Part shown: piece after piece, positions 7,978-16,397 of the stretch
Position numbering within the stretch: the stretch's first letter is position 1
Layout: every line of letters starts with the position of its first letter
NCBI RefSeq assembly: GCF_003344785.1
Contig: NZ_QPMK01000025.1
Location: 1-53,839 of the forward strand
From: Thalassococcus profundi
GTDB taxonomy: Bacteria; Pseudomonadota; Alphaproteobacteria; Rhodobacterales; Rhodobacteraceae
Length of the DNA: 53,839 bases
Direction of reading: 5' to 3'
Program-made: the position numbers and the translations under genes
Notes under the pieces: generated by a model
What the model saw: the letters and a program-made list of their open reading frames with translations, nothing else
The model's database searches: none
What the model was told of the DNA's origin: nothing

Positions 7978-8436
7978 ATGAAACGATTTACTCCCGTCCT
8001 TGCCATCGCATTTGCCTCGCTTCCCGCGGCGCAAGCCGTCGCAGAGGCGATCCCGATCGATGTCCGGAAGACCAACGGCTGCGGCTGTTGCCTGTCCTGG
8101 ATGAAGCATCTGGAGGAGAATGGCTTCGCGCCAACAGGCGAGGACATGTTCGGAGGATCTCTTTTGCGCTTCAAACTCGACAATGGCGTGCCTCAGCGCA
8201 TGGTCTCCTGCCATACGGCTTTGGTCGACGGCTACGTGATCGAAGGCCACGTACCGGCGGCTGACATCCAACGCCTGCTTGAGGACCGGCCAGACGCGGT
8301 AGGCCTGGCGGTGCCGGGAATGCCCTACGGGTCGCCCGGCATGGGACCGGAGGACGACCGGGAGGCTTACGATGTCTTCCTGATCCACGAAGACGGATCG
8401 ACCGAGGTCTACACCAGCTACTCGGCTCCTGACTGA
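7978..8436 (+). CDS. DUF411 metal-binding protein (first copy)
   Basis: A 152-residue periplasmic protein with a signal peptide ending near residue 22. The family signature CGCC (Cys35, 37, 38), the later SCH in MVSCHTAL, EGHVP and GMPYGSPGM are all present. DUF411 proteins are small copper-associated periplasmic proteins found in many resistance clusters; their exact role is not settled. It starts 4 bases after the peptidase stop. A second DUF411 gene is at 47287-47742. Confidence 0.9.
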   Translation: MKRFTPVLAIAFASLPAAQAVAEAIPIDVRKTNGCGCCLSWMKHLEENGFAPTGEDMFGGSLLRFKLDNGVPQRMVSCHTALVDGYVIEGHVPAADIQRLLEDRPDAVGLAVPGMPYGSPGMGPEDDREAYDVFLIHEDGSTEVYTSYSAPD

Positions 8437-8458
8437 GCTCCCGACAAGACCTTAACAA

Positions 8459-9241
8459 TTGGAACCCCTCTCCCCCATAGCGCTTGGCTTTCTTGGAAGC
8501 CTGGCCGCCGGATCGCTGACCGCGGTCGGGGCGGTCCCCGTTCTCTTCGGGCGCATCCCGTCCCGGGCCACGCGCGATCTGCTGCTCGGCTTCGCGGCGG
8601 GTGTCATGCTCGCGGCCTCGTTCTTCTCGCTGATCATCCCGGCTCTCGACGCAGCCGAAGGACAGTTCGACAACGGTGCTCTCCCGGCGGCTATCGTATG
8701 TGTTGCGATCCTGCTTGGCATGGGCGCGATCGCTCTGATGAACGAACGGCTGCCGCATGAGCATTTCAAGACGGGGCGGGAAGGTCCCGACGCCGCATCG
8801 CTGCGCCGCGTCTGGCTTTTCATCATCGCGATCACGATCCACAATTTCCCCGAAGGGCTTGCCGTCGGCGTCGGGTTCGGGGCTGATGGATTCTCGGGCG
8901 GGTTGCCACTTGCGATCGGCATCGGCCTCCAGAATGCGCCCGAAGGCCTTGCGGTGGCGGTTTCGTTGCTCGGCGAGGGCTATTCCAGGCTTCGCGCCTG
9001 GGGCATCGCCGCTCTGACCGGTCTCGTCGAGCCCGTCGGTGGACTTCTCGGCGCAGGGATTATCAGTCTTTCGCAACCGCTGCTGCCCTGGGGTCTCGCC
9101 TTCGCAGCAGGTGCGATGCTCTACGTCATCAGCCACGAGATCATTCCGGAAACCCACCGATCCGGCCATCAGAACAGGGCGACGCTCGGCCTCGCCGTTG
9201 GTCTTGTGATCATGTTGTTCCTCGACGTCTGGCTGGGATAA
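8459..9241 (+). CDS. ZIP-family metal transporter
   Basis: A 260-residue inner-membrane protein with eight hydrophobic segments. The ZIP metal path motifs are HNFPEG in segment 4 and QNAPEG in segment 5, the same His/Gln pairing as well-studied bacterial ZIPs. ZIP proteins usually import Zn2+ or other divalent ions. Import inside a resistance operon would need explanation, and facilitated export is possible. The start is taken as TTG 8459 because no ATG or GTG is placed well; the ribosome-binding site is weak. The lspA gene follows closely. Confidence 0.88.
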   Translation: MEPLSPIALGFLGSLAAGSLTAVGAVPVLFGRIPSRATRDLLLGFAAGVMLAASFFSLIIPALDAAEGQFDNGALPAAIVCVAILLGMGAIALMNERLPHEHFKTGREGPDAASLRRVWLFIIAITIHNFPEGLAVGVGFGADGFSGGLPLAIGIGLQNAPEGLAVAVSLLGEGYSRLRAWGIAALTGLVEPVGGLLGAGIISLSQPLLPWGLAFAAGAMLYVISHEIIPETHRSGHQNRATLGLAVGLVIMLFLDVWLG

Positions 9242-9245
9242 GCTG

Positions 9246-9719
9246 ATGAGAACTTGCCTCTTCGTCGGTCTGCTTGCTGCGCTGATCGCCTTTCTTGTCG
9301 ATCAGGCAACGAAGGCAATCGTTGTGTCCAATGCGACTGTTCTTAGTTCCGGCGTATCGGTCTTTCCCGGCTTCAATCTCATCTACCTGCGCAATGACGG
9401 GGTGACCTTCGGGCTTCTCGGCGGCGCGCCGTGGTGGAGCCTTGTCTTACTGGCGCTTGGCATCTGCGTCTGGCTGGCGTTCATGCTGGTCCGTACCAGC
9501 AGCCGGGTCGAGGCCATTGCCTATGGTGCGATCATCGGCGGTGCACTCGGCAATATTCTGGACCGCCTGCGCTATCGTGCGGTGACGGATTTCCTCGATT
9601 TCTACATCGGGACGGCGCACTGGCCTGCCTTCAACATTGCCGATGTTTTTGTGGTTGGCGGCGTGATGCTGCTGCTCATTGCGCCGTGGGTTGGCGCTCG
9701 ACTTCAGACCGATTCATGA
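9246..9719 (+). CDS. lspA: Lipoprotein signal peptidase (signal peptidase II)
   Basis: A 157-residue four-segment inner-membrane aspartyl protease. The catalytic aspartates are Asp115 in AVTDFLDFY and Asp133 in WPAFNIADVF, with the conserved GNILDR before them. It removes signal peptides from lipid-modified prolipoproteins. A metal-regulated LspA has a precedent in PbrC of the lead operon of Cupriavidus metallidurans. It overlaps lnt by ATGA. It is probably a specialised second copy beside the chromosomal gene. Confidence 0.93.
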   Translation: MRTCLFVGLLAALIAFLVDQATKAIVVSNATVLSSGVSVFPGFNLIYLRNDGVTFGLLGGAPWWSLVLLALGICVWLAFMLVRTSSRVEAIAYGAIIGGALGNILDRLRYRAVTDFLDFYIGTAHWPAFNIADVFVVGGVMLLLIAPWVGARLQTDS

Positions 9720-11287
9720 AGCCGGGTTTGCCGCAGTTCGTTAGTGAGGACCCGAACCTGTTCCAGTGCATGGGTCTTGCCCTTGTTGCCGGCGGATTGA
9801 CGGTTTTGACCCTTCCGCCGTTTTCTTGGCTCATGGCGGTCCCTGTCGCCTTCTCCGTGCTCTTTATCGTTCTCCGGAACATCTCAACCTCGCGCGCTTT
9901 CCTTGTCGGTTGGGCTTTCGGACTGGGCCAATTCGGGATTGGAATTTCCTGGATCGCCGAGAGCTTTTACGTCGATGCCGAACGTTTCGGCGCACTGGCG
10001 ATTCCGGCGGTCGCGGGTCTGTCCGCCGGACTTGCCATCTTCCCGGGCATGGCGGCGATGCTTTTTGCCGCCATCATGCAGCGCCGAGCTGTCGGCGGCA
10101 TTGCGGCGGGCCTGCTGTTTGCAACCTGCTGGGTGACCACGGAATGGCTGCGGGGTCATGTCCTGACAGGGTTTCCCTGGAACCTTGCCGCTTATGCCCT
10201 TGTCGACTATGCCGCCCTGCGCCAACCCGCCGCCTGGGTCGGAAGCTACGGTTTGGGCTTTCTCACGGTCTTCATCGGCATATTGCCAGGTGTGTTGACT
10301 GTGGCGGCGCCAAAGAGACGCGCGCCTGTTCTCGTGCTCTTCGCCGTTGCTGTGACGGGTCTCTGGGTTGGCGGTGCGCTTCGGTCAGGGCAGGACGTGC
10401 CGCCGACAGACGTTGCTTTGCGCATCGTCCAAGGCAATGTGCCACAAGTCGAGAAGTGGGCACCGGGCAGCCGCGAGCGAACCTTGGAAAAATACCTAGG
10501 CTTGTCCGCGCAACCTGGACGTTTCGATGTGCTGCTCTGGCCGGAAACGGCCTTTCCCGGTTTTCTGGACGAAGATGCTGCGGCACGCACGCGGATATCT
10601 GCAGCTTTGCCAGACGACAGGGTCCTTTTGACAGGTGTGCCTGACCGAGTGGAGGGCGATGGGGAAACCAGATATTTCAACACGCTTCAGGCCTATGACG
10701 GCAGAGGAGAGGTTCTGACGGGATATGCAAAACATCATCTCGTCCCGTTTGGCGAATATGTGCCCCTGAAAGGCTGGCTGCCCATCGAACGACTGACGGA
10801 AGGGTTGGGTGATTTCACGCCTGGACCTGGGCCACGCACGCTGGCGGTTCCGGGTGCTCGTCTGGTCGCGGTGGCGATCTGTTACGAGATCATCTTTCCG
10901 GGCCACGTGGTCGATGACCTTTTCCGCCCCGACTGGATATTCAACGCCACAAATGATGCCTGGTTCGGAACCAGCATCGGACCCGAGCAGCACCTCGCCT
11001 CCGCGCGGATGCGCGCGGTCGAGGAGGGGCTTCCCGTGGTCCGGGCGGCCAACACTGGGATATCCGCGATCATCGACGCCAATGGAAATGTCGTCGCGCG
11101 TCTTGATACCGGGGAAACAGGCACCATTGATGCCGGCCTGCCGGGCGCGCGTACTCCAACGCCCTATGCGCGGTTCGGCGACTGGACCTTGTTGGTTCTT
11201 GTTTTTGGGTGCTGGGTCTTCGGCTGGCTGGCCAGTTTGCTCGGACGAGATCCCGATGCGCGGCATTTTGGAACGGAGGTATCCTGA
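9716..11287 (+). CDS. lnt: Apolipoprotein N-acyltransferase
   Basis: A 523-residue protein with an N-terminal multi-spanning membrane domain followed by a nitrilase-like domain. The Glu-Lys-Cys triad is visible as LWPETAFPG (about 276), YAKHHLVPFGEY (about 339) and AICYEIIFPG (Cys about 389). It adds the third acyl chain to lipoproteins after LspA. The longer open frame upstream is ignored because ATG 9716 overlaps the lspA stop and gives a normal N-terminus. With lspA it makes a complete late lipoprotein-maturation pair in a metal operon. Confidence 0.93.
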   Translation: MKPGLPQFVSEDPNLFQCMGLALVAGGLTVLTLPPFSWLMAVPVAFSVLFIVLRNISTSRAFLVGWAFGLGQFGIGISWIAESFYVDAERFGALAIPAVAGLSAGLAIFPGMAAMLFAAIMQRRAVGGIAAGLLFATCWVTTEWLRGHVLTGFPWNLAAYALVDYAALRQPAAWVGSYGLGFLTVFIGILPGVLTVAAPKRRAPVLVLFAVAVTGLWVGGALRSGQDVPPTDVALRIVQGNVPQVEKWAPGSRERTLEKYLGLSAQPGRFDVLLWPETAFPGFLDEDAAARTRISAALPDDRVLLTGVPDRVEGDGETRYFNTLQAYDGRGEVLTGYAKHHLVPFGEYVPLKGWLPIERLTEGLGDFTPGPGPRTLAVPGARLVAVAICYEIIFPGHVVDDLFRPDWIFNATNDAWFGTSIGPEQHLASARMRAVEEGLPVVRAANTGISAIIDANGNVVARLDTGETGTIDAGLPGARTPTPYARFGDWTLLVLVFGCWVFGWLASLLGRDPDARHFGTEVS

Positions 11288-11454
11288 TGCTTGTGATCGT
11301 GAGCGCTATCGGAGGCGCGATCTGGGGTGGCTATCTGGCACGACGGAGGAGGGGGAATCACCTGAATATCCTCCAATATGCGGTAGCGTCTGCGATCGCC
11401 TTCGGACTTGTCGCCCTGTTTGCAACCATCGTGCTGTCGCGGGTTCTCGGCTAG
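11287..11454 (+). CDS. Small membrane protein, 55 residues
   Basis: The frame overlaps the lnt stop (TGATG) and encodes MLVIVSAIGGAIWGGYLARR and onward. A first hydrophobic segment ends in a strongly basic patch (ARRRRGN), and a second segment runs to the C-terminus. It is a likely two-pass inner-membrane protein and the last gene of the operon. I do not recognise a family. The tight coupling suggests that it works with Lnt or stabilises it; this is inference. Confidence 0.65.
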   Translation: MLVIVSAIGGAIWGGYLARRRRGNHLNILQYAVASAIAFGLVALFATIVLSRVLG

Positions 11455-11548
11455 CGAGCTTCGAAATTGCGCAAACGTGTCAGCGGCTTGAAGACCCGAT
11501 AGCTCGAGGTCCCGATAGAGAATCGCGCGAATGTGCATCTAGGCGAGC

Positions 11549-12007
11549 TCATTTCTGATTGAGCCGTCGCTCGAACGCCTCCAATGTCGTCCCGCTGACG
11601 TGATGCTCGATCCCTTCCGCATCGCGTTCCGCGGTCTCTTTGTCGATTCCCAGGCTCAGAAGAAAGGCGACGACGACCCTGTGGCGGCGTCGACAGATCT
11701 CCGCGAGGTCCTGCCCGGCATCGGTGAGGAATATCGCGCGGTATGGCTCCCGCCGGACCAGACCAGCAGCCTTGAGCCGCGAGATGTTCTTGGTCACGGT
11801 CGGCGGCTTCACGCCAAGCCGCTCGGCGATCTCGACCGGTCTGGCCTCCCCGCGCGTCTCGATCAGTTCCGCGATCAGTTCTACGTAATCCTCCGCGATC
11901 TCGCTTTCATGTGCCTGACGCACGGTCGCAAAGCCATCGGCCTGCGCCTCGGGAGCCCGGTCGACCGCTTCGAATGGCTCACGCCCTTGTGATTGTAGCT
12001 TTGTCAT
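11549..12007 (-). CDS. mntR: MntR manganese-responsive regulator
   Basis: A 152-residue DtxR-family repressor of the proteobacterial MntR type. The helix-turn-helix is GVKPPTVTKNISRLKAAGL, and the metal-binding segments DAEGIEHHVSGTTLEAF and the earlier QAHESEIAEDYVELI match E. coli MntR closely in layout. The start at ATG 12007 is chosen by homology; the longer frame to 12043 has no better site. It is transcribed away from the cytochrome/ABC operon, and a DtxR-type palindrome lies between the two genes, so it likely represses that operon when Mn2+ is sufficient. Confidence 0.92.
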   Translation of the reverse strand: MTKLQSQGREPFEAVDRAPEAQADGFATVRQAHESEIAEDYVELIAELIETRGEARPVEIAERLGVKPPTVTKNISRLKAAGLVRREPYRAIFLTDAGQDLAEICRRRHRVVVAFLLSLGIDKETAERDAEGIEHHVSGTTLEAFERRLNQK

Positions 12008-12036
12008 ACTCGGGACTTTGCAGCGAAACAGCGGGA

Positions 12037-12083
12037 TTGACAACTTGTTTGCTTCGGGTAGATAAGTTAGCCATGTCTAACTT
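12037..12083 (+). promoter_or_regulatory. Promoter with DtxR/MntR-type operator
   Basis: TTGACA (12037-12042) and AGATAA (12060-12065) are 17 bases apart, a strong promoter. The palindrome AAGTTAGCCATGTCTAACTT (12064-12083) covers the end of the -10 and the start of transcription. Its GTTAG...CTAAC arms are those of DtxR-family boxes. Binding of MntR with metal would block the operon starting at 12105. Confidence 0.75.
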
Positions 12084-12104
12084 TGTACTTTGGAGGCCGT
12101 GGTG

Positions 12105-13982
12105 ATGCGAAATATTATGAGAGTGCTGCTCGCCACACTCGCAAGTGCGCTCCTCCTGTCCGGACCTGTCGCCGCGACGCCGGCCAAGGAGGCGCCTTGG
12201 CTTCCCGAGGCAGCGGCCTACCGTCTGACGCTCTTTCTTGGAAATCTCGAGCCTCTGCCCTGGGACGACATCGAGACCGCCTGGACGGAACCCTACCGGG
12301 GTTCGGAATTCTCTGTCGGGGCGCTGGCGTGGCTGGACCGCAAAAGCGATATCGAGCCCGACGGTCTCCTGGACGCTATAATGCGCGAAGACCTGCAGGC
12401 GGTCTTCGCCGAGGCGACGCGGCTCATCGCGCTCAGGATCGAAGAGGAACTGGACCGGGCTCTCGCGGCCGAAGAATCAGCGACGGCACAGCAGGCCGTA
12501 CGAACGGCACGCGAACTCTACCGCGCGTTCGAGGACGGCGTCGCGGCCGCCGATTCGGAGGCTGCGAGACGGATCGGCCTGGCTTGGCTGGAGCTCAATA
12601 GCAGCACCGGGTTCTCTGGCGTACTCGGCGCAGGGTCGACATCTGCGGATCGCGAGACCATGGAAGCCGCGCGCACAGTCATCTCCGGCTATCTTGCGGA
12701 AAATTACCTTTTGGACAGCTTCGCGCCACGTCAGACGCTGAGCGCCTTGCCCGAAACCGCCGTAGCCAGTGGCCGCACCATCGAGGTGCCGCCAAGCCTG
12801 CCACCGGGCTCCGACATCTTCGATCAGGACCCGTTGCCACTGCTCGTCCTCAATTTCGAGGAGCAGGGCATCGACGAGACCGACCTGCCGCTCGTCGCTT
12901 TCGGCGACATGCTGTTCGACAGCGCGCAGATCTTCGGAAGCCCCGCGCGCGATCTCGGGATCACCTGCTCGACGTGTCACAACCGCTCGGACGTCAACCA
13001 GCGGCTTTTCGTTCCGGGCGCAAGCCACCAGCCAGGCGCGATCGACGTCGACGGCGCCTTTTTCAACCCGATCTTCAATGACAGGCGCGACGACCCGCTC
13101 GACATTCCCAGCCTGCGCGGCTTGCGTTTTACCGGTCCCTACGGCCGCGATGGCCGCTTCGCCTCCTTGCGCGATTTCACCCGCAACGTGGTCGTCAACG
13201 AGTTCGGCGGGAAGGAACCGACGCCTTTCATGCTGGACGCTCTCGTCGCCTACATGCTCGAATTCGACTTCCTGCCGAATTCCATGCTGACGACTGATGG
13301 CCGTCTGACCGACACGACCCAAGAGGCCGCCCGGCGCGGCGAGGAGATCTTCAATACGCCCTTCGCCGGGCTCGGCGATCGGTCCTGCGCCAGTTGCCAC
13401 GTGCCAGACGCGAACTTCCTCGACCGGCAGGCCCACGACATCGGCTCAGTCGCGCCGGGCTACGAGGGGGCCCGCGCCGGTGCGCTGGACACGCCCACGC
13501 TGCTCGGTACGGCCTATACCGCCCCCTATTTCCACGACGGGTCATTGCCGACGCTGGCCGCCGTCGTGGACTGGTTCGACGAGACGAAATCGCTTGGGCT
13601 TACCGAGGAAGACCGCGCCGACCTAACCGCCTATCTCGAGACCGTTGGCGCGGCAGACGAGCCCTATGAAGCCTTCGACACCGAGAACACCGCTTTCCGG
13701 CTGGCATTCGCCGAACTGACGACCTTCGCCTCGACACTCGATACGCTACTGCCGCGGCGGGACGCGGGGCATATCCTGCTGCTGACCGACACCGTGGCCG
13801 CGGACCTCTCGGCGGACGCCAGTACCATGTCGAACCTCCCCGCCCGGCCCGAGGTCTATGCGCTGGCCGAGCGGCTGGCCGCGGTCGGCGCCGCCGTCCG
13901 CGTGGAAGACTGGGAGGCCGCTGAAGCAAGCTGGACCGCGTTCAAGTCCGAAGCCGACGCAATCGAAGAGAGGGCATTCTGA
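12105..13982 (+). CDS. Di-haem cytochrome c peroxidase/MauG-like protein with helical extensions
   Basis: A 625-residue exported protein with a signal peptide in residues 1-26. The centre carries two c-type haem motifs, CSTCH (about 288) and CASCH (about 428), with spacing typical of the di-haem peroxidase/MauG group. About 250 N-terminal residues and about 90 C-terminal residues are acidic and mostly helical and do not belong to the usual fold; they faintly resemble periplasmic helical domains of FTR1-type iron permeases. It is first in an operon with a PhnDCE-like ABC transporter behind an MntR-type operator. A redox role tied to Mn or Fe uptake is inferred. ATG 12105 has GGAGG 8 bases ahead. 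Confidence 0.82.
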   Translation: MRNIMRVLLATLASALLLSGPVAATPAKEAPWLPEAAAYRLTLFLGNLEPLPWDDIETAWTEPYRGSEFSVGALAWLDRKSDIEPDGLLDAIMREDLQAVFAEATRLIALRIEEELDRALAAEESATAQQAVRTARELYRAFEDGVAAADSEAARRIGLAWLELNSSTGFSGVLGAGSTSADRETMEAARTVISGYLAENYLLDSFAPRQTLSALPETAVASGRTIEVPPSLPPGSDIFDQDPLPLLVLNFEEQGIDETDLPLVAFGDMLFDSAQIFGSPARDLGITCSTCHNRSDVNQRLFVPGASHQPGAIDVDGAFFNPIFNDRRDDPLDIPSLRGLRFTGPYGRDGRFASLRDFTRNVVVNEFGGKEPTPFMLDALVAYMLEFDFLPNSMLTTDGRLTDTTQEAARRGEEIFNTPFAGLGDRSCASCHVPDANFLDRQAHDIGSVAPGYEGARAGALDTPTLLGTAYTAPYFHDGSLPTLAAVVDWFDETKSLGLTEEDRADLTAYLETVGAADEPYEAFDTENTAFRLAFAELTTFASTLDTLLPRRDAGHILLLTDTVAADLSADASTMSNLPARPEVYALAERLAAVGAAVRVEDWEAAEASWTAFKSEADAIEERAF

Positions 13983-14857
13983 TGCCGGTCCATCTGACCC
14001 GTAGAACGATACTGACCTTGGTCGGCGCGGGCGCGGTGTCGCTGGCGACACCTCTCGCCGCGCAAGACGTAACCCTGCGGCTTGCCTTCATCCCGCAAGA
14101 GAACCCCGACAAGCTTCTGGGGGACATCGAGGCCATCACCGGATGGCTGGCAGAGGAGATCGGCGTCCCCGTCGAGGGGTTCGTCACCATCGACCATGCA
14201 GCGGCGGTCGAGGCGCTGCGCAACGGCGACGCGGATATCTCCTTCATGGGCGCCCTGCCCTTCGTTCTGGCCGAGGCCGAGATCGGTGCCGTGCCGCTCC
14301 TGTCCGAGGTCTACCGCGACGCGCCGAGTTATACGGGCCGCATCTTCGTGCGGCGCGACAGCGGCATCGGCGCGCTCGCAGACCTGCGCGGGCGCGACAT
14401 CGCTTTTGCCGATCCGATTTCGGAATCGGGCTATCTCTACCCGCTCGCCGAATTCGTAGAAGCCGGGCTGATCGAAGACCCCGGACAGGCGGAAGCATTC
14501 TTCGGCCGCGTCTTCTTCGCGGGCGGCTACCAGCAGGCGATGCAGGCGATGGCCGAAGGCCTGGTCGATGCCGCAGGCGCCAGCCAGTATGCCGACCTGC
14601 TTCTGACGCCGCAGCAACAGGCAGAGGTAACCTGGATCGCGGAAAGCGCGCCGATCCCGAGCCATTTGGTGATCGCTCGCCCGGGGCTCGATGCCGCTCT
14701 GCGGGACCGTTTTGTCGACGCAATGCTGCGGCTCAACGCGCCGGAGCACCGCAACAAGCTGCGCTATTTTTATGGACCGGATGGGTACGTCAGGGCCGAC
14801 GGCGCCGCCTATGACGGCGTACGCGATATGGCACGGCAATACGGGCTGTTGCGATGA
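13982..14857 (+). CDS. PhnD-like ABC transporter substrate-binding protein
   Basis: A 291-residue periplasmic binding protein with a Tat-like signal (HLTRRTILTLVGAG). It begins the mature part with VTLRLAFIPQENPDKLL and has the hinge and ligand-loop features of the phosphate/phosphonate (PhnD) family, such as GDADISFMGALPFVLAEAE and SESGYLYPLAEF. The family binds phosphonates or phosphite, but control by an MntR-type operator argues for a metal or metal complex here. That substrate is inference. It overlaps the cytochrome gene (TGATG) and the ATPase gene (ATGA). Confidence 0.87.
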   Translation: MPVHLTRRTILTLVGAGAVSLATPLAAQDVTLRLAFIPQENPDKLLGDIEAITGWLAEEIGVPVEGFVTIDHAAAVEALRNGDADISFMGALPFVLAEAEIGAVPLLSEVYRDAPSYTGRIFVRRDSGIGALADLRGRDIAFADPISESGYLYPLAEFVEAGLIEDPGQAEAFFGRVFFAGGYQQAMQAMAEGLVDAAGASQYADLLLTPQQQAEVTWIAESAPIPSHLVIARPGLDAALRDRFVDAMLRLNAPEHRNKLRYFYGPDGYVRADGAAYDGVRDMARQYGLLR

Positions 14858-15636
14858 GCACAGCTGTCGAAGTAGACGACCTGAGTTTTGCCCATACGGG
14901 CGCGGACCTCCCGGCGCTGGAGCGGGTCTCGTTTCGGGTTTCGGCGGGCGAGAGCGTCGCTTTGCTCGGCCCGTCCGGGGCGGGCAAGACGACCCTGCTG
15001 GCACTGCTCGACGGCAGGCTCCAAGGCTGGAGCGGGCGGGTATCGGTTCTGGGTGCGCCGCTCGATCCCGACCGTCCGCCGCCGAGCGCGCGCCGTCCGG
15101 ATACCGGTTTCGTGTTTCAGGAGTTTGCATTGGTCGAGCGTTCCTCGGTTCTGCGCAACGTCCTGAATGGCCGCCTGGGGCGCATGTCGCCGCTGCGGGC
15201 CCTGTTGGGATCACCGACCAAACATGATCTGGAGATTGCGCGCACGGCACTTGCCGATTGCGGCATTGCCGATCTTGCCGAACGCAGGGTCGACAGCCTC
15301 AGCGGCGGGCAGCGGCAGCGTGTGGCCATCGCACGGTGTCTGGCGCAGGAACCGCGCCTAATCCTCGCCGACGAACCGGTGAGCAACCTCGACCCCGCGC
15401 GTGCATGTGAGATCCTGGCGCTGCTGACCGGGGCGGCGCGAACGCGCGGCGCGACGGCGCTGTTTTCGTCGCACCAGCCCGACCTGGCGCGGCGTTTCGC
15501 GCAGCGCATCATCGGCATGCGGGACGGGCGGATCGTGTTCGATGTACCGACCTCCGAGTTGAACGATGATGCGACGGCGGAGCTCTATCGGGAGGTAGGG
15601 CCAATCCCCGGTATCGGCCTCAGGGCGGTGTCCTGA
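14854..15636 (+). CDS. PhnC-like ABC transporter ATPase
   Basis: A 260-residue ABC ATPase with Walker A GPSGAGKTT, Q-loop FVFQEFALVE, signature LSGGQRQRVAIAR and Walker B LILADEP. The segment after the Q-loop (RNVLNGRLGRMSPLRALLG) is characteristic of PhnC-type ATPases. It energises import through the permease encoded next, which starts one base inside its stop codon. The substrate is unknown; the regulatory context suggests manganese or iron supply. Confidence 0.9.
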   Translation: MSTAVEVDDLSFAHTGADLPALERVSFRVSAGESVALLGPSGAGKTTLLALLDGRLQGWSGRVSVLGAPLDPDRPPPSARRPDTGFVFQEFALVERSSVLRNVLNGRLGRMSPLRALLGSPTKHDLEIARTALADCGIADLAERRVDSLSGGQRQRVAIARCLAQEPRLILADEPVSNLDPARACEILALLTGAARTRGATALFSSHQPDLARRFAQRIIGMRDGRIVFDVPTSELNDDATAELYREVGPIPGIGLRAVS

Positions 15637-16394
15637 TGGCGTTCCGCGGGTTTGGCGGCATTGCGACGAGCGGTCTGATCGCAGCCGCGATCCTGTGGTC
15701 CTTCGCCACGACCGATGTCGAGTTCTCGCGACTTCTGTCGGCCGGCCCGCGGATCGCCGATTTCTTCGGCCGGATGTTTCCGCCTGACCCGACGGTGATG
15801 GCCGAGATCAAGAAGGGCAGCGCGGAAACGCTGAGGATCGCGATCCTCGGCACCCTCGGTGCTGTGATCCTGTCCGTTCCCCTCGGCATTCTTGCGTCTG
15901 AGACGATGGTATCGCCTGCGGTGTTTCGGCCGATCCGAACGCTGCTTGCCTTCATCCGGGCGATTCCGCTGATCCTCGTGGCCATGCTCATGGTGGGCGC
16001 TGTCGGGCTCGGGCCGCTGCCCGGCATCATCGCGGTCGCCTTTCATGCAACGGGGATGCTCGCCAAGTTCTATGCCGAGGCGATCGACGGCGTGTCCCGC
16101 GCGCCGATCGCAGCACTTGAAAGCGCGGGCGCCGGGCCGCTCGTGCGGCTCAGATACGCGATCTGGCCGCAGATGGCGCCGGTCGTCGCCCGCGACACGA
16201 TTTTCCGGTTCGAGTTGAACCTGCGCGAGTCGCTGATCCTCGGCATTGTCGGCGCGGGCGGGATCGGCTTTTACATCCAGACCTACGTGCGCTCTTTCCA
16301 GTATGATAAGGCGGCCAGCGTCACGATTGCCGTCGTCGTCATGGTCATCGCCATCGAAGCCATCAACGTTGCGCTGCGCCGTCGCTTCACCTGA
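15636..16394 (+). CDS. PhnE-like ABC transporter permease
   Basis: A 252-residue inner-membrane permease with the binding-protein-dependent transport (EAA loop) motif ALESAGAGPLVRLRYAIWPQ, about six membrane segments, and the PhnE-like FELNLRESLILGIVGAGGIG region. It completes a binding protein-ATPase-permease importer. There is one permease gene where some phosphonate systems have two. The operon ends here and meets the opposing L,D-transpeptidase gene with only 3 bases between. Confidence 0.9.
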   Translation: MAFRGFGGIATSGLIAAAILWSFATTDVEFSRLLSAGPRIADFFGRMFPPDPTVMAEIKKGSAETLRIAILGTLGAVILSVPLGILASETMVSPAVFRPIRTLLAFIRAIPLILVAMLMVGAVGLGPLPGIIAVAFHATGMLAKFYAEAIDGVSRAPIAALESAGAGPLVRLRYAIWPQMAPVVARDTIFRFELNLRESLILGIVGAGGIGFYIQTYVRSFQYDKAASVTIAVVVMVIAIEAINVALRRRFT

Positions 16395-16397
16395 CGA

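Noticed and set aside
8171-9169. A 332-codon minus-strand frame over the DUF411 and ZIP genes
   Set aside because: Low-complexity charged composition and spans two well-supported genes; GC-rich shadow.
12477-13436. A 319-codon minus-strand frame over the di-haem protein gene
   Set aside because: The haem motifs and signal peptide on the other strand are decisive.
13856-15250. A 464-codon minus-strand frame over the PhnDC-like genes
   Set aside because: It spans two genes with full motifs on the plus strand and has no recognisable domain.
13982-16394. Naming the ABC system a phosphonate transporter
   Set aside because: Family resemblance only; no C-P lyase or phosphonate genes are near, and the operator is of the metal-repressor type.
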